Origin: Pseudomonas asturiensis
Lineage (GTDB): Bacteria; Pseudomonadota; Gammaproteobacteria; Pseudomonadales; Pseudomonadaceae
DNA length: 64,000 bases
Direction of reading: 5' to 3'
NCBI RefSeq assembly: GCF_900143095.1
Contig: NZ_FRDA01000004.1
Span: 385,265 to 449,264 of the forward strand
The notes below the pieces were generated by a model that did no database searches, had not been told where the DNA came from, and worked only from the letters and a program-made list of their open reading frames with translations. The position numbers were made by a program, and so were the translations under genes. Positions 19,472 through 29,885 of this stretch are shown here, piece after piece. How positions within the stretch are numbered: position 1 is the stretch's first letter; each line of letters starts with the position of its first letter.

Positions 19472-22084
19472 ATGGGCAAATCGCTGGTCATCGTGGAATC
19501 CCCGGCTAAGGCCAAGACCATCAACAAGTATTTGGGCAACCAGTACGTGGTGAAGTCGAGTATCGGCCATATCCGAGACCTGCCCACCAGCGGTTCGGCC
19601 AGTGCTGCCAAAGAGCCCGCCGCCAAGCGTGGCAAGGCCGCCGCTGGCGAGGGCCCGGTACTGACGCCGAAAGAAAAGGCGCAGCGCCAGCTGGTGTCGC
19701 GCATGGGCGTCGATCCGGAGCATGGCTGGAAAGCCAAGTACGAGATCCTTCCCGGCAAGGAGAAGGTGATCGATGAGCTGCGCAAGCTCGCCAAGGATGC
19801 CGACACCATCTATCTCGCGACGGACTTGGACCGCGAAGGGGAAGCCATTGCCTGGCACCTGCGCGAAGCCATCGGTGGCGATGACAGCCGCTACAAGCGC
19901 GTGGTGTTCAACGAAATCACCAAGAAAGCCATTCAGGAGGCTTTCTCCAAGCCCGGCGAGCTGGATATTGCCCGGGTCAACGCCCAGCAGGCACGTCGCT
20001 TCCTGGACCGCGTCGTCGGTTACATGGTCTCTCCGCTGTTGTGGCAGAAGGTCGCCCGTGGCCTGTCTGCAGGCCGTGTGCAGTCGGTTGCCGTGAAACT
20101 GGTGGTGGAGCGTGAGCGCGAGATTCGTGCGTTCATTCCCGAAGAGTATTGGGAAATCCACGCTGACCTGGGCACCGCCAAAGGCGCCAATGTGCGCTTT
20201 GAAGTCGCCCGTGAAAACGGTGAAGCCTTCAAGCCGCTGAACGAAGCGCAGGCCATGGCCGCGCTGGAAAAGCTCAAGGCTTCCAGCTACAGCATCGTCA
20301 AGCGCGAAGACAAACCGACCAGCAGCAAGCCGTCGGCGCCGTTTATTACGTCGACCCTGCAGCAGGCGGCGAGCAATCGCCTGGGCTTCGGCGTGAAGAA
20401 GACCATGATGATGGCTCAGCGCTTGTACGAGGCTGGCTATATCACCTACATGCGTACCGACTCGACCAACTTGTCGGCAGACGCGGTAAGCATGGCGCGC
20501 GATTACATCGAAACCGAGTTCGGCAAGAAGTACCTGCCGGAATCGCCGAACGTGTACAGCAGCAAGGAAGGCGCACAGGAGGCGCACGAAGCGATTCGTC
20601 CCTCCGACGTCAACATGCATCCCTCCAAGCTTTCGGGCATGGAGCGCGACGCCGAGCGCCTTTATGAGCTGATCTGGCGTCAGTTCGTCGCTTGCCAGAT
20701 GCCGCCTGCGCAATACCTGTCGACCACGGTCAGCGTTGCCGCGAGCGATTTCGAGCTGCGTGCCAAAGGCCGCATCCTCAAATTTGACGGTTACACCCGT
20801 GTGCTGCCGCAGATGGCCAAGCCTGGCGACGATGACGTGCTGCCGGACATGGCGCAGGGCGAAACCCTGAAGCTGAACAAGCTCGATCCGACCCAGCACT
20901 TCACCAAGCCGCCTGCGCGTTACTCCGAAGCGAGCCTGGTCAAGGAAATGGAAAAACGCGGTATCGGTCGTCCTTCGACTTACGCCGCGATCATCTCGAC
21001 CATCCAGGATCGTGGCTATGTCGCGCTGCATAACCGCCGCTTCTACTCTGAAAAGATGGGTGACATCGTCACCGGACGTCTGTCGGAGAGCTTTGCCAAT
21101 CTGATGGATTACGGCTTTACCGCCGGCATGGAAGAAAACCTCGACGACGTTGCTCAGGGCCAGCGCGACTGGAAAAACGTGCTGGACGAGTTCTACGGCG
21201 ATTTCCGCAAGAAGCTGGAAGTGGCCGAAGCGCCTGACGGCGGCATGCGTGCCAATCAGCCGGTCATGACCGATATCCCGTGCAAGGTCTGTGGGCGTCC
21301 GATGCAGATCCGTACCGCCTCGACAGGTGTGTTCCTGGGTTGCTCCGGCTACAGCCTGCCGCCCAAGGAGCGCTGCAAGGCGACCGTCAACCTGACGCCT
21401 GGCGACGAGATTGCCGAGGATGACGAGGGTGAGTCGGAGTCCAGGGTTCTGCGTGGCAAGCATCGCTGCCCGATCTGCAGCACGGCCATGGACGCTTATT
21501 TGCTCGACGAGAACCACAAGCTGCACATCTGCGGTAACAACCCGGATTGCACAGGTTACGAGATCGAGAAGGGCACTTACCGGATCAAGGGCTACGAAGG
21601 TCCGAGTCTGGAGTGCGACAAGTGCGGCAGCGAGATGCAGCTCAAGACCGGCCGTTTCGGCAAGTTCTTCGGCTGTACCAACCCTGAATGCAAGAATACC
21701 CGCAAGCTGCTCAAAAGCGGCGATGCGGCGCCGCCGAAGATGGATCCGGTCAAGATGCCGGAACTCAAGTGCGACAAGGTCGATGACACCTATATTCTGC
21801 GTGACGGCGCTTCGGGGCTGTTCCTTGCCGCCAGCCAGTTCCCGAAAAATCGTGAAACCCGCGCACCGTTGGTGATCGAGATTGCACCGCATAAGGACGA
21901 GATTGATCCGAAGTATCACTTCCTCTGCGAAGCGCCGAAGAAGGATCCGGATGGCCGTCCGTCGGTGATCCGTTACAGCCGCAAGACCAAGGAGCAGTAC
22001 GTGCAGACCGAGGTCGAAGGCAAGCCCACCGGCTGGCGCGCGTTCTATGATGGCAGCGTCTGGAAGGTCGAAGACAAGCGTTGA
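19472..22084 (+). CDS. topA: DNA topoisomerase I
   Basis: Type IA topoisomerase that relaxes negative supercoils. The N-terminal Toprim domain has [12 protein letters not shown] and the [12 protein letters not shown] acidic motif. The catalytic tyrosine is Tyr326 in [10 protein letters not shown]. The C-terminal third carries three tetracysteine zinc ribbons, beginning near CKVCG (residue about 608), CPICS (about 665) and CDKCG (about 714), then a basic tail domain. Length 870 aa is typical. The whole gene is mirrored by an 882-codon antisense frame, which is a GC-skew artefact. Confidence 0.97.
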   Translation: MGKSLVIVESPAKAKTINKYLGNQYVVKSSIGHIRDLPTSGSASAAKEPAAKRGKAAAGEGPVLTPKEKAQRQLVSRMGVDPEHGWKAKYEILPGKEKVIDELRKLAKDADTIYLATDLDREGEAIAWHLREAIGGDDSRYKRVVFNEITKKAIQEAFSKPGELDIARVNAQQARRFLDRVVGYMVSPLLWQKVARGLSAGRVQSVAVKLVVEREREIRAFIPEEYWEIHADLGTAKGANVRFEVARENGEAFKPLNEAQAMAALEKLKASSYSIVKREDKPTSSKPSAPFITSTLQQAASNRLGFGVKKTMMMAQRLYEAGYITYMRTDSTNLSADAVSMARDYIETEFGKKYLPESPNVYSSKEGAQEAHEAIRPSDVNMHPSKLSGMERDAERLYELIWRQFVACQMPPAQYLSTTVSVAASDFELRAKGRILKFDGYTRVLPQMAKPGDDDVLPDMAQGETLKLNKLDPTQHFTKPPARYSEASLVKEMEKRGIGRPSTYAAIISTIQDRGYVALHNRRFYSEKMGDIVTGRLSESFANLMDYGFTAGMEENLDDVAQGQRDWKNVLDEFYGDFRKKLEVAEAPDGGMRANQPVMTDIPCKVCGRPMQIRTASTGVFLGCSGYSLPPKERCKATVNLTPGDEIAEDDEGESESRVLRGKHRCPICSTAMDAYLLDENHKLHICGNNPDCTGYEIEKGTYRIKGYEGPSLECDKCGSEMQLKTGRFGKFFGCTNPECKNTRKLLKSGDAAPPKMDPVKMPELKCDKVDDTYILRDGASGLFLAASQFPKNRETRAPLVIEIAPHKDEIDPKYHFLCEAPKKDPDGRPSVIRYSRKTKEQYVQTEVEGKPTGWRAFYDGSVWKVEDKR

Positions 22085-22090
22085 CGGGCA

Positions 22091-22118
22091 GGCGTCCGGC
22101 ACTTGGAAGCCGGACGCC
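22091..22118 (+). terminator. Hairpin after topA
   Basis: GGCGTCCGGC-N8-GCCGGACGCC is a perfect 10-bp stem six bases after the topA stop. It lacks a T tract, so it may stabilise the 3' end or act as a weak terminator rather than a classical one. Confidence 0.5.
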
Positions 22119-22179
22119 GGTCTGACGCTATGCGGTCAGGCTAAGCTGGTCTTATTCGATTGTGATGGAGAGTGTTGCC

Positions 22180-22701
22180 ATGGCTCATGAACTCTATACC
22201 CGCACCAACCAGAAGATCTATTTCGCAGGGCTTGCACTTGAGGCGCTGGGCAAGGCTGAAAACGGCCAGGTCATCAACGCGCAAGCGTTGCAGCAGGCCG
22301 AGCGCGAGTCCGTGCTGTTTCATTTGTATGGCGCCCTGCTGGGGCTTTGCCACGAGATTGCCGGTTTCTATCGTCTGCCCCAGGCGGGCGCCCCTCGTGC
22401 AGAGCTATTGCTGACTCAGGAAGTACTGGACGCCATTGCGATTCCGGAAATGGCTGAGCTGGTCGAGCTGGCTCATCATCGCGAGACCTGGCTGGCCAGG
22501 CTGCTGGCTGCGTATAACGCTCTGTTCCTGCCACCGCGCGCTCCCGCGAAACCCAAGGGTGACGTGACTCAGCCGATGATCGTGGCGGTGAATCTGGATA
22601 ACGAGCAAGCGCCGGAACTGACGCGTGAGGAGCTGGAAAGCTGGCGTCAACAGCTTAAAAGTCTGGCCATTCGCTTTCGTGAAGGCTTGAGCGAGTGCTG
22701 A
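22180..22701 (+). CDS. DUF6586 family protein
   Basis: A 173-aa, mostly helical cytoplasmic protein found after topA in pseudomonads. It starts MAHELYTRTNQKIYFA and has a Pro/Ala-rich break near residue 115. ATG 22180 is chosen because GGAG lies ten bases upstream; the six-codon longer frame from GTG has none. No enzymatic motif is visible and the function is unknown. The next small gene follows on the same strand after 64 bp and may be co-transcribed. Confidence 0.75.
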   Translation: MAHELYTRTNQKIYFAGLALEALGKAENGQVINAQALQQAERESVLFHLYGALLGLCHEIAGFYRLPQAGAPRAELLLTQEVLDAIAIPEMAELVELAHHRETWLARLLAAYNALFLPPRAPAKPKGDVTQPMIVAVNLDNEQAPELTREELESWRQQLKSLAIRFREGLSEC

Positions 22702-22765
22702 AAAGCAATGATTGATGGGCTGGCAGGCTGTTACAATGCCAGCCTATTGCGGAGTAACTGTACCA

Positions 22766-22999
22766 ATGCCTACCTCTTTTCTTGAAATTGTCGAACTGCC
22801 TGATGGCCGCATCGAGCTGCGCCGCGCTGATGACGAGGGCTCTCTGGTTACGCTGGATTTCTCGGCAGATGCCAAAGCGTTCATGCAGGGGCAGCACGTC
22901 GAAGTCGCCAAGGCCATGTTGAGCGTAGGCGTGCAGATGGCCGGTCGCCTGGCTGAAGGCGAAGTCGAAAAGGATGACGGACCACGCGTTCTGCACTGA
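22766..22999 (+). CDS. Unknown conserved 77-aa protein
   Basis: A short acidic protein beginning MPTSFLEIVELPDGRIELRR, with predicted beta strands then a helix. I do not recognise a named family, but a gene of this size occupies the slot between topA and sulA in other pseudomonads. The start at 22766 has GGAG about 12 bases upstream; the longer frame is rejected. It is convergent with sulA-lexA and the gap is only 27 bp. Confidence 0.7.
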   Translation: MPTSFLEIVELPDGRIELRRADDEGSLVTLDFSADAKAFMQGQHVEVAKAMLSVGVQMAGRLAEGEVEKDDGPRVLH

Positions 23000-23026
23000 T
23001 CGCAGCGTTGAGCAGCGACCGGGTGT

Positions 23027-23497
23027 TCAGCCCAGTCGAATATTCAGGCTTTGCGCTTCCCCGACCTTCGCTGCACTGATCAACTGCTGGCGCGCTGCTG
23101 TGCCGAGAGGATTGATCCAGCTCACCACTGTGTGGCTACGTCCAAGCCTCAGCGCTTCGCGAGTCAACTCCAATACGCTTTGAGTGCCGCGTGGCTGAAG
23201 CAGCAGAATGCGTTCCCGGTTCAGTCCCGCATCCCGCAGCCATGTTTGAGTAAGGCTTGACGGCGGTGCGATGAGCGTCAGCCAGCGTGCATCGGCTTCC
23301 TGGCTCAGTTCTCGAAGAATAGGGGCAAGCAGGTTCAGGCAGTTCCCGGCGGCACCACGTAAGGACAGTTCGCTGAAAGGCTCCGGCTCGTTGCTCCAGG
23401 GCGATTCGACGACATCTGTCAGCATCGGGGCAATAGGCTGGGCCATGAACGCCTCGAACAGCGGCAGTTGCGAATGCGGTGCTTGATGGAACTGCAT
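23027..23497 (-). CDS. sulA: SOS cell-division inhibitor SulA
   Basis: Cytoplasmic inhibitor of FtsZ polymerisation made after DNA damage. The 156-aa protein has the SulA core resembling a RecA fold: RWLTLIAPPSSLTQTWLRDAGL, RILLLQP and HTVVSWINPLG. It follows lexA by 9 bp on the same strand, so it is transcribed from the LexA-controlled promoter. This lexA-sulA order is the pseudomonad arrangement and differs from E. coli, where sulA is separate. Confidence 0.92.
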   Translation of the reverse strand: MQFHQAPHSQLPLFEAFMAQPIAPMLTDVVESPWSNEPEPFSELSLRGAAGNCLNLLAPILRELSQEADARWLTLIAPPSSLTQTWLRDAGLNRERILLLQPRGTQSVLELTREALRLGRSHTVVSWINPLGTAARQQLISAAKVGEAQSLNIRLG

Positions 23498-23506
23498 AAC
23501 GTCTCC

Positions 23507-24115
23507 TTAGCGGCGAATGACGCCGACGCTCAAACCTTCGATCACCAGATCCTGATCCTTGAGGTCGACCTCGATGGGTGCGAACTCCGGGTTTTCAGCC
23601 AGCAGCCACACTTTGCTGCCTTCACGCTTGAAACGTTTGACCGTGACTTCGTCGCCGATCCGGGCAACGACGATCTGACCGTTACGTGCCTCGCGGGTGG
23701 TGTGCACCGCCAGCAGGTCGCCGTCCAGAATGCCGATGTCCTTCATGCTCATGCCATGCACGCGCAGCAGGTAGTCGGCACTCGGGTGGAAAAAGGTCGG
23801 ATTGATGTTGCAGGACTCTTCGATGTGCTGTTGCGCCAGAATGGGGGCACCCGCAGCAACACGGCCAATGATCGGCAGGCTGCTTTCGTCGGATTTCGCT
23901 TCAAAGCCGGGAATACGAATGCCGCGCGAAGCGCCGGGAGTCATTTCAATGGCACCCTTGCGGGCAAGCGCCTTGAGATGCTCTTCAGCAGCATTGGGCG
24001 ATTTGAAGCCCAGCTCCTGAGCGATTTCCGCACGGGTCGGGGGAAAGCCGTTGTCTTCAAGACAGCGTTTGATGAAGCCCAGGATTTCAGCCTGGCGTGG
24101 CGTCAGTTTGATCAT
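23507..24115 (-). CDS. lexA: SOS repressor LexA
   Basis: Transcription repressor that cleaves itself when stimulated by RecA filaments. The N-terminal winged helix ([12 protein letters not shown], then [12 protein letters not shown]) binds DNA. The latent protease has cleavage site Ala88-Gly89 in GRVAAGAP, nucleophile Ser123 in GMSMKD and Lys160 in EVTVKRF, each offset by four residues from E. coli LexA. Length is 202 aa. Two LexA boxes lie just upstream, so it represses itself and sulA. Confidence 0.97.
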   Translation of the reverse strand: MIKLTPRQAEILGFIKRCLEDNGFPPTRAEIAQELGFKSPNAAEEHLKALARKGAIEMTPGASRGIRIPGFEAKSDESSLPIIGRVAAGAPILAQQHIEESCNINPTFFHPSADYLLRVHGMSMKDIGILDGDLLAVHTTREARNGQIVVARIGDEVTVKRFKREGSKVWLLAENPEFAPIEVDLKDQDLVIEGLSVGVIRR

Positions 24116-24125
24116 GTTGAGCGCT

Positions 24126-24141
24126 CTGTCTTTTTATACAG
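24126..24141. promoter_or_regulatory. LexA box 1 upstream of lexA
   Basis: On the minus strand this reads CTGTATAAAAAGACAG, a CTG-N10-CAG SOS box. It ends ten bases before the lexA start codon, so bound LexA would cover the ribosome-site DNA and promoter end. Confidence 0.85.
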
Positions 24142-24144
24142 TGA

Positions 24145-24160
24145 CTGGGATTATATACAG
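24145..24160. promoter_or_regulatory. LexA box 2 upstream of lexA
   Basis: On the minus strand this reads CTGTATATAATCCCAG, a second CTG-N10-CAG box three bases from the first. The TATAAT inside it is a good -10 element, so the box overlaps the promoter. The centres are 19 bp apart, allowing two dimers as at E. coli lexA. Confidence 0.88.
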
Positions 24161-24314
24161 TGAAGGCGGCTTGGCAATCGTCCATTTCGTTTTTACCGTC
24201 CGGCGGTGCTGTTGAAGACGGCCAATTTGATTCGAGAAAGCCTGAGCAAGGCACGCACACCAGCGATTCATGGCTGTTTTCGTGACTGTCTGGCCATAAA
24301 ATGAACGCGTTTGC

Positions 24315-24344
24315 TTGACAACAGGGCAGCCTGATACGTATGTT
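24315..24344 (+). promoter_or_regulatory. psrA promoter candidate
   Basis: TTGACA at 24315-24320 and TATGTT at 24339-24344 are separated by 18 bases. The start point would fall inside or next to the PsrA palindrome that follows. Confidence 0.6.
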
Positions 24345-24345
24345 T

Positions 24346-24359
24346 CAAACGTTCGTTTG
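24346..24359. promoter_or_regulatory. PsrA operator at its own gene
   Basis: CAAAC-GTTC-GTTTG is a perfect match to the published PsrA palindrome. It lies just downstream of the -10 element and 14 bp before the psrA ATG, which fits direct autorepression relieved by long-chain fatty acids. Confidence 0.85.
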
Positions 24360-24373
24360 TTAGGCAGAGAGCC

Positions 24374-25093
24374 ATGGCACAGTCGGAAACCGTTGAACGC
24401 ATTCTTGATGCTGCGGAGCAGTTGTTCGCAGAAAAAGGTTTTGCTGAAACCTCATTGCGTCTGATCACCAGCAAGGCCTCTGTCAACCTGGCTGCGGTGA
24501 ACTACCATTTCGGGTCCAAGAAAGCCCTGATCCAGGCGGTTTTTTCGCGCTTTCTCGGCCCTTTTTGCATCAGTCTGGACCGTGAGCTGGAGCGCCGTCA
24601 GGCCAGGCCCGAGCACAAGCCTTCGCTTGAAGAGCTGCTTGAAATTCTCGTTGAACAGGCGCTGGTTGTACAACCGCGCAGCGGCAACGACCTCTCCATT
24701 TTCATGCGTCTGCTGGGTCTGGCTTTCAGCCAGAGTCAGGGCCACCTGCGACGTTACCTCGAAGACATGTACGGCAAGGTGTTTCGCCGCTATATGACGC
24801 TGGTCAACGAAGCGGCCCCGCGTATTCCCCCCATTGAGCTGTTCTGGCGCGTGCACTTCATGCTCGGAGCCGCCGCTTTCAGCATGTCTGGTATCAAGGC
24901 GTTGCGCGCCATTGCCGAAACCGATTTCGGCGTCAATACCTCGATCGAGCAGGTCATGCGTCTGATGGTGCCGTTCCTGGCGGCCGGCATGCGCGCCGAC
25001 ACGGGTGTGACCGACGCAGCCATGATTGCCGCCCAGCTCAAGCCTCGCAACAAGACCAGCAGCGCGGCCGCGCCTGTCGCTGCCAAGGCCTGA
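24374..25093 (+). CDS. psrA: TetR-family fatty-acid-responsive regulator PsrA
   Basis: Regulator that represses beta-oxidation genes and its own gene, activates rpoS in pseudomonads, and releases DNA on binding long-chain fatty acids. The TetR helix-turn-helix is at about residues 10-55 (ILDAAEQLFAEKGF, NYHFGSKKALI). The ligand-binding helical domain follows, with an Ala/Lys-rich tail. The 239-aa length, its position between lexA and nagZ, and the perfect operator upstream all support PsrA. The ATG is followed by AQSETVERIL, typical of the family. Confidence 0.94.
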   Translation: MAQSETVERILDAAEQLFAEKGFAETSLRLITSKASVNLAAVNYHFGSKKALIQAVFSRFLGPFCISLDRELERRQARPEHKPSLEELLEILVEQALVVQPRSGNDLSIFMRLLGLAFSQSQGHLRRYLEDMYGKVFRRYMTLVNEAAPRIPPIELFWRVHFMLGAAAFSMSGIKALRAIAETDFGVNTSIEQVMRLMVPFLAAGMRADTGVTDAAMIAAQLKPRNKTSSAAAPVAAKA

Positions 25094-25201
25094 GAATCGC
25101 CCAGATCTGAACAGGGTCCAGCCCCTTCGCATTGCACAGGGCTTCAGGATCAAGCACCATGCCCGCATTGAAATTGGGCACTGGTGTATAAGGGTTTTTC
25201 T

Positions 25202-26212
25202 ATGAGTTCTGGCCTGCAAGGCTCCCTGATGGTCGACGTCGCTGGCACCTGGCTGACCAGCGACGACCGTCAGTTTCTGCGTCAGCCCGAAGTGGGCGGT
25301 CTCATCATCTTCGCTCGAAACATCGAGCATCCCCGCCAGGTTCGTGAACTGAGCGCAGCCATTCGCGCCATTCGACCTGATCTGCTGCTGGCGGTGGACC
25401 AGGAGGGCGGGCGAGTCCAGCGGTTGCGTCAAGGTTTCGTGCGTCTGCCCGCGATGCGCGCCATCGCCGACAAGCCCGACGCCGAGCGACTTGCCGAGCA
25501 TTGCGGCTGGCTGATGGCGACCGAGGTGCTGGCAGTAGGGCTTGACCTGAGTTTCGCCCCGGTCCTGGATCTGGATTACCAGCGCAGCGCGGTGGTTGGC
25601 ACGCGTGCCTTTGAAGGTGATCCGGAGCGTGCCGCGCGGCTGGCGGGTGCCTTCATTCGTGGCATGAACGCGGCAGGCATGGCCGCTACCGGCAAGCATT
25701 TTCCGGGTCATGGCTGGGCGGAGGCCGACTCCCACGTCGCCATCCCGACCGATGAGCGCACTCTTGAGCAGATTCGCGCCAATGATCTGGTGCCGTTTGC
25801 GCGCCTGAGTCAGCAACTGGCGGCAGTCATGCCCGCTCACGTGATTTATCCGAAGGTCGATTCGCAACCGGCTGGCTTCTCGCGACGCTGGTTGCAGGGC
25901 ATCCTGCGCGACGAACTGAAATTTGATGGCGTTATCTTCAGCGATGACCTGTCGATGGCCGGCGCGCATGTGGTCGGTGATGCGGCGAGGCGCATCGAAG
26001 CGGCGTTGACTGCCGGTTGCGACATGGGGCTGGTCTGCAACGATCGGGCAGCCGCAGAGCTGGCACTCAGTGCGGCGCAGCGTATGAAGGTCAAGCCTTC
26101 AGCGCGCATCGCGCGCATGCGCGGCAAGGCCGTTGCCAGTACTGACTATCGACAGCACCCTCGCTGGTTGACCGCGCTTGCGGCACTGCGCAGCGCCCAA
26201 TTGATCGACTAA
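25202..26212 (+). CDS. nagZ: Beta-N-acetylglucosaminidase NagZ
   Basis: Cytoplasmic glycoside hydrolase family 3 enzyme of peptidoglycan recycling. It removes GlcNAc from anhydromuropeptides and so supplies inducers of AmpC beta-lactamase. Seen motifs are AVDQEGGRVQRL, the family signature KHFPGHG (Lys165 to Gly171) followed by the DSH loop at 176-178 that carries the general acid, and the nucleophile Asp in FSDDLSM (about 248). ATG 25202 has AAGGG upstream; the earlier in-frame start is rejected. Length 336 aa. It is 9 bp from the next gene, so they form an operon. Confidence 0.95.
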   Translation: MSSGLQGSLMVDVAGTWLTSDDRQFLRQPEVGGLIIFARNIEHPRQVRELSAAIRAIRPDLLLAVDQEGGRVQRLRQGFVRLPAMRAIADKPDAERLAEHCGWLMATEVLAVGLDLSFAPVLDLDYQRSAVVGTRAFEGDPERAARLAGAFIRGMNAAGMAATGKHFPGHGWAEADSHVAIPTDERTLEQIRANDLVPFARLSQQLAAVMPAHVIYPKVDSQPAGFSRRWLQGILRDELKFDGVIFSDDLSMAGAHVVGDAARRIEAALTAGCDMGLVCNDRAAAELALSAAQRMKVKPSARIARMRGKAVASTDYRQHPRWLTALAALRSAQLID

Positions 26213-26962
<750 letters not shown>

Positions 26963-26976
26963 TCAGTCGAGCCGCG

Positions 26977-27007
26977 CCTCAAGGGCTGCCGTATGCAGCC
27001 CTTGAGG
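26977..27007. terminator. Bidirectional terminator-like hairpin
   Basis: CCTCAAGGGCTGC-CGTAT-GCAGCCCTTGAGG is a perfect 13-bp stem located exactly between the convergent phosphorylase and cytochrome genes. It has no T tract. Confidence 0.6.
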
Positions 27008-27015
27008 TGCCCTGG

Positions 27016-27555
27016 TCACAGCATTCGTTTGAGCGTGTTGTCCTTGCGCACGACGTGATGCCAGACAGCAGCGAGGACGTGCAGGCCGATCACGTAGTAG
27101 AAGATCGAACCCAGCAGCTTGTGCAGGTCTTCAAAATTTTCGGCGAGATGGTCGGACGTCGCAAAAGGCCAGGGTATCTGCAGGGCAGTAAGCGGGATGG
27201 GCAGCGCCCCTTTTTCCACCATGACGGTCAGCAGTCCCAGTAACGGCTGGATGAACAGAAAAGCGTAAAGCGCGTAATGCGTCAGACTTGAGGCAACGCG
27301 CAAGGCGCCTTCCAGGGGCGGCGTTATGCCTGGCGGCCGATGACGGCGTCGTTCCGCCACTCGAAAGAAGGCCATTGTCAAAATCACAATCCCGACCCAG
27401 AAATGACTCTGTACCACCAGTATCCGGTACTCGGATCCCTTGCTGAATTGAGTACGGCTGAGAATCAGTACGTAGGCAAGCACAATCAAGGCCGCCATCA
27501 GCCAGTGAAACCAGCGCGCCTTGGCTGTGTAGCGTTGAGACGACGGTACATCCAC
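27016..27555 (-). CDS. Cytochrome b561 family protein
   Basis: Inner-membrane di-haem electron carrier of the bacterial CybB type. It has four hydrophobic helices, with histidines in WFHWLM, SHFWVG and LTHYAL, and in a last helix ending HVLAAVWHHVV, that can serve as haem ligands. GTG at 27555 is chosen as the start because CAAGGA lies nine bases before it and the following VPSSQRYTAKARWFHW is the usual N terminus; the open frame runs about 1 kb further but that part is antisense to the next gene. Length is 179 aa. The electron partners are unknown. Confidence 0.88.
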   Translation of the reverse strand: MDVPSSQRYTAKARWFHWLMAALIVLAYVLILSRTQFSKGSEYRILVVQSHFWVGIVILTMAFFRVAERRRHRPPGITPPLEGALRVASSLTHYALYAFLFIQPLLGLLTVMVEKGALPIPLTALQIPWPFATSDHLAENFEDLHKLLGSIFYYVIGLHVLAAVWHHVVRKDNTLKRML

Positions 27556-27617
27556 GGTTGAGTTCCTTGTCACGTTTTCAGGCTCGGTGCATGGGTTGCA
27601 TAATTGTCGGATAACGA

Positions 27618-27634
27618 TACGCGTAATGCGCGTA
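27618..27634. promoter_or_regulatory. Inverted repeat upstream of cytochrome b561
   Basis: TACGCG-TAATG-CGCGTA, 6-bp arms with a 5-base spacer, lies 63 bp before the cytochrome start in a 288-bp divergent gap. It could be an operator; the regulator is unknown. Confidence 0.35.
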
Positions 27635-27843
27635 GTGCGAAATCTGCTTTTACGGGCGCGCGGCTCCTGAGGGGCAGGTGCGCAGCCTGCGCGTTTCTCG
27701 TGGCGTCGATCCCTTGCCTTCGTTACCGCAAGACTAGTCGATGAATGGACACTCATGGCAAGGAGGCAGCATTGCCAGAGACCAATGGAACCTGTGCCAT
27801 CACGAGGCTTCATATGAGGTGAATATTCACTCAGGAGTCGCTC

Positions 27844-28629
27844 TTGACCACTGCCAATACGCCCACCGGCCCTCTTGCGCCGGTCTCGGCCAGCCTTTCT
27901 TTGAATGTACTGACGATGAACATGCACATGGGCTTCGGCATCTTCAACCGTCGCTTCATTCTTCCCGAATTGCGCGAAGCAGTGCGAAGCGTCTCGGCTG
28001 ATGTGGTGTTCCTGCAGGAAGTGCATGGCGAGCATCATAGCCATGCCCGGACAGTGAAAGACTGGCCGACCATTTCGCAGTACGAGTTTCTGGCCGACAG
28101 CATGTGGAGCGATTTTGCCTACGGTCGTAACGCGGTCTATCCGGACGGCGACCACGGCAATGCGCTGCTCTCCAAATACCCGATCGTGAGCCATGAGAAT
28201 CTCGACATCTCCATCGACGGAACAGAGCAGCGCGGTTTGCTGCACTGCATCATTGATGTGCCGAACCATGGTCATATGCACGCGGTCTGTGTGCATCTGG
28301 GGTTGCTCGAGAGCCATCGGCGCAAACAGCTGACGCTGCTTGCCGAACTGATGCACCGTTTGCCTGCGGGAGAGCCGGTAATCGTTGCCGGGGATTTCAA
28401 TGACTGGCGTCAGCGTGCCGACGCCTTGTTGCAGGGCACTGGGCTGCATGAGGTTTTCGTCGAGCGCTTCGGCGCGCCGGCAAGGAGCTTTCCCGCGCGT
28501 TGGCCATTGCTCAGGCTGGACCGAATCTACGTACGCAACGCCACGACCCACAGGCCCAAGGTGCTTTCCAATCGACCCTGGTCTCATCTTTCCGATCATG
28601 CACCGCTGGCGGTGGAGGTGACCTTATGA
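27844..28629 (+). CDS. Endonuclease/exonuclease/phosphatase family protein (YbhP-like)
   Basis: EEP-fold phosphoesterase of 261 aa. Metal and catalytic motifs are LTMNMH near residue 24, [19 protein letters not shown] and [11 protein letters not shown] at the C terminus. It uses a TTG start: AGGAG lies seven bases before TTG 27844, and no internal ATG has a ribosome site. It overlaps clsB by 4 bp and is the first gene of a three-gene unit identical in order to E. coli ybhP-clsB-ybhN. Its substrate is not known; a membrane-phospholipid role is suggested by the operon. Confidence 0.88.
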   Translation: MTTANTPTGPLAPVSASLSLNVLTMNMHMGFGIFNRRFILPELREAVRSVSADVVFLQEVHGEHHSHARTVKDWPTISQYEFLADSMWSDFAYGRNAVYPDGDHGNALLSKYPIVSHENLDISIDGTEQRGLLHCIIDVPNHGHMHAVCVHLGLLESHRRKQLTLLAELMHRLPAGEPVIVAGDFNDWRQRADALLQGTGLHEVFVERFGAPARSFPARWPLLRLDRIYVRNATTHRPKVLSNRPWSHLSDHAPLAVEVTL

Positions 28630-29885
28630 GCAACACGACTGGCCGCACCAGAGAACAGTGGCGCGATGGCAACTCGGTAGAGTTGCTGATCAACGGTGAG
28701 GACTTTTTCACCCGGGTATTCGAGTGCATCCGTGCGGCTCGAAAGGAGGTCCTGATCGAGACCTTCATCATTTTCGAAGACCGGATCGGCACCGGTCTGC
28801 AACAAGCCGTGATCGAAGCTGCCAATAACGGGGCCAAAGTCGTCATCACGGTGGATGACTACGGTACGTCTGACCTCAGTTCTGCGTTCGTCAGAACCAT
28901 GATTGACGCGGGCGTGCAGATTCAGCTGTTCGACCCGCGTCCCCGGTTCATGGGCATGCGCACCAATCTGTTTCGCCGTCTGCATCGCAAGGTGGTGGTG
29001 ATCGACGGCGAAACCGGTTTTATCGGCGGCATCAACTACAGCGTCGATCACATGACCGACACCGGCCTGACTGCCAAGCAGGATTACGCTGTGCGGGTGC
29101 GTGGCCCGATCATTGAGGACATTCATCGCAGCGCCGTGCGCATGCTCAGCGATGCTGTGCGCGCCAGGCTGACGCCGGTCCCTCTCAAGCTGGAGCCCGC
29201 CGGCAATGCCCGGATGCTGCTGGCCGAGCGCGACAATGCCGAGCACACCACCGACATCGAAGAGCGATACCTGGAAGCCATTCGTGGCGCAAAGCAGCGC
29301 ATCACGCTGGCCAATGCCTATTTCTTCCCCAGTTATCGCTTCCTGCGAGAGCTGCGCAATGCGTCGCGGCGCGGCGTCAAGGTCACGCTGATCCTGCAGG
29401 GCAAGCCGGACATGCCATTTGTCAGGGTCTGCTCGCGACTGACCTACACCTACCTGCTGCGTGATGGCGTGATCATCCATGAATACAAACAGCGTGCCTT
29501 GCACGGCAAGGTTGCGCTGATTGATCAGGACTGGTCCACCGTGGGTTCCAGCAACCTCGACCCTTTGAGTCTGGCGCTCAACCTGGAAGCCAATCTGTTC
29601 ATTCGCGATCAGTCGCTCAATGATCGGTTGCAGACGCATCTGATGGAGCTGGCGGCGGCACACAGTACCCAGATGAGTCTGAAGGGGGCTGCGCGTGGTC
29701 AATGGTGGCGTGCGCCGATGATTGTGTTGAGCTTCTTCTTTCTGCGGCGTTTTCCGGCCATTGCCGGCCTGTTCCCTGTGCATGGCATGCGCCTCAAGCC
29801 CTTGCGGGCAGGTGATGTCGTGCCGGAGGCCAAAGTGATCCAGCAACAGGCGCACCATGAACTGGATCAGGAGAAAACATCATGA
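28626..29885 (+). CDS. clsB: Cardiolipin synthase B
   Basis: Phospholipase-D superfamily enzyme that condenses phospholipids to cardiolipin. Two HKD motifs are present: [19 protein letters not shown] at about residue 118 and [21 protein letters not shown] near residue 290. There is no N-terminal transmembrane pair, which separates ClsB from ClsA. The 419-aa gene starts at ATG 28626, overlapping the previous stop (ATGA), and its own end overlaps ybhN by 4 bp. The longer upstream frame is antisense noise. Confidence 0.93.
   Translation: MSNTTGRTREQWRDGNSVELLINGEDFFTRVFECIRAARKEVLIETFIIFEDRIGTGLQQAVIEAANNGAKVVITVDDYGTSDLSSAFVRTMIDAGVQIQLFDPRPRFMGMRTNLFRRLHRKVVVIDGETGFIGGINYSVDHMTDTGLTAKQDYAVRVRGPIIEDIHRSAVRMLSDAVRARLTPVPLKLEPAGNARMLLAERDNAEHTTDIEERYLEAIRGAKQRITLANAYFFPSYRFLRELRNASRRGVKVTLILQGKPDMPFVRVCSRLTYTYLLRDGVIIHEYKQRALHGKVALIDQDWSTVGSSNLDPLSLALNLEANLFIRDQSLNDRLQTHLMELAAAHSTQMSLKGAARGQWWRAPMIVLSFFFLRRFPAIAGLFPVHGMRLKPLRAGDVVPEAKVIQQQAHHELDQEKTS

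Noticed and set aside
19454..22102. 882-codon open frame antisense to all of topA
   Set aside because: It mirrors topA in a high-GC genome where stop codons are rare on the opposite strand. It has no ribosome site and no recognisable domain, while topA is intact.
27556..28599. 348-codon N-terminal extension of the cytochrome b561 frame
   Set aside because: It is antisense to the EEP-family gene and to the divergent gap; a GTG with AAGGA at 27555 gives the normal cytochrome N terminus.
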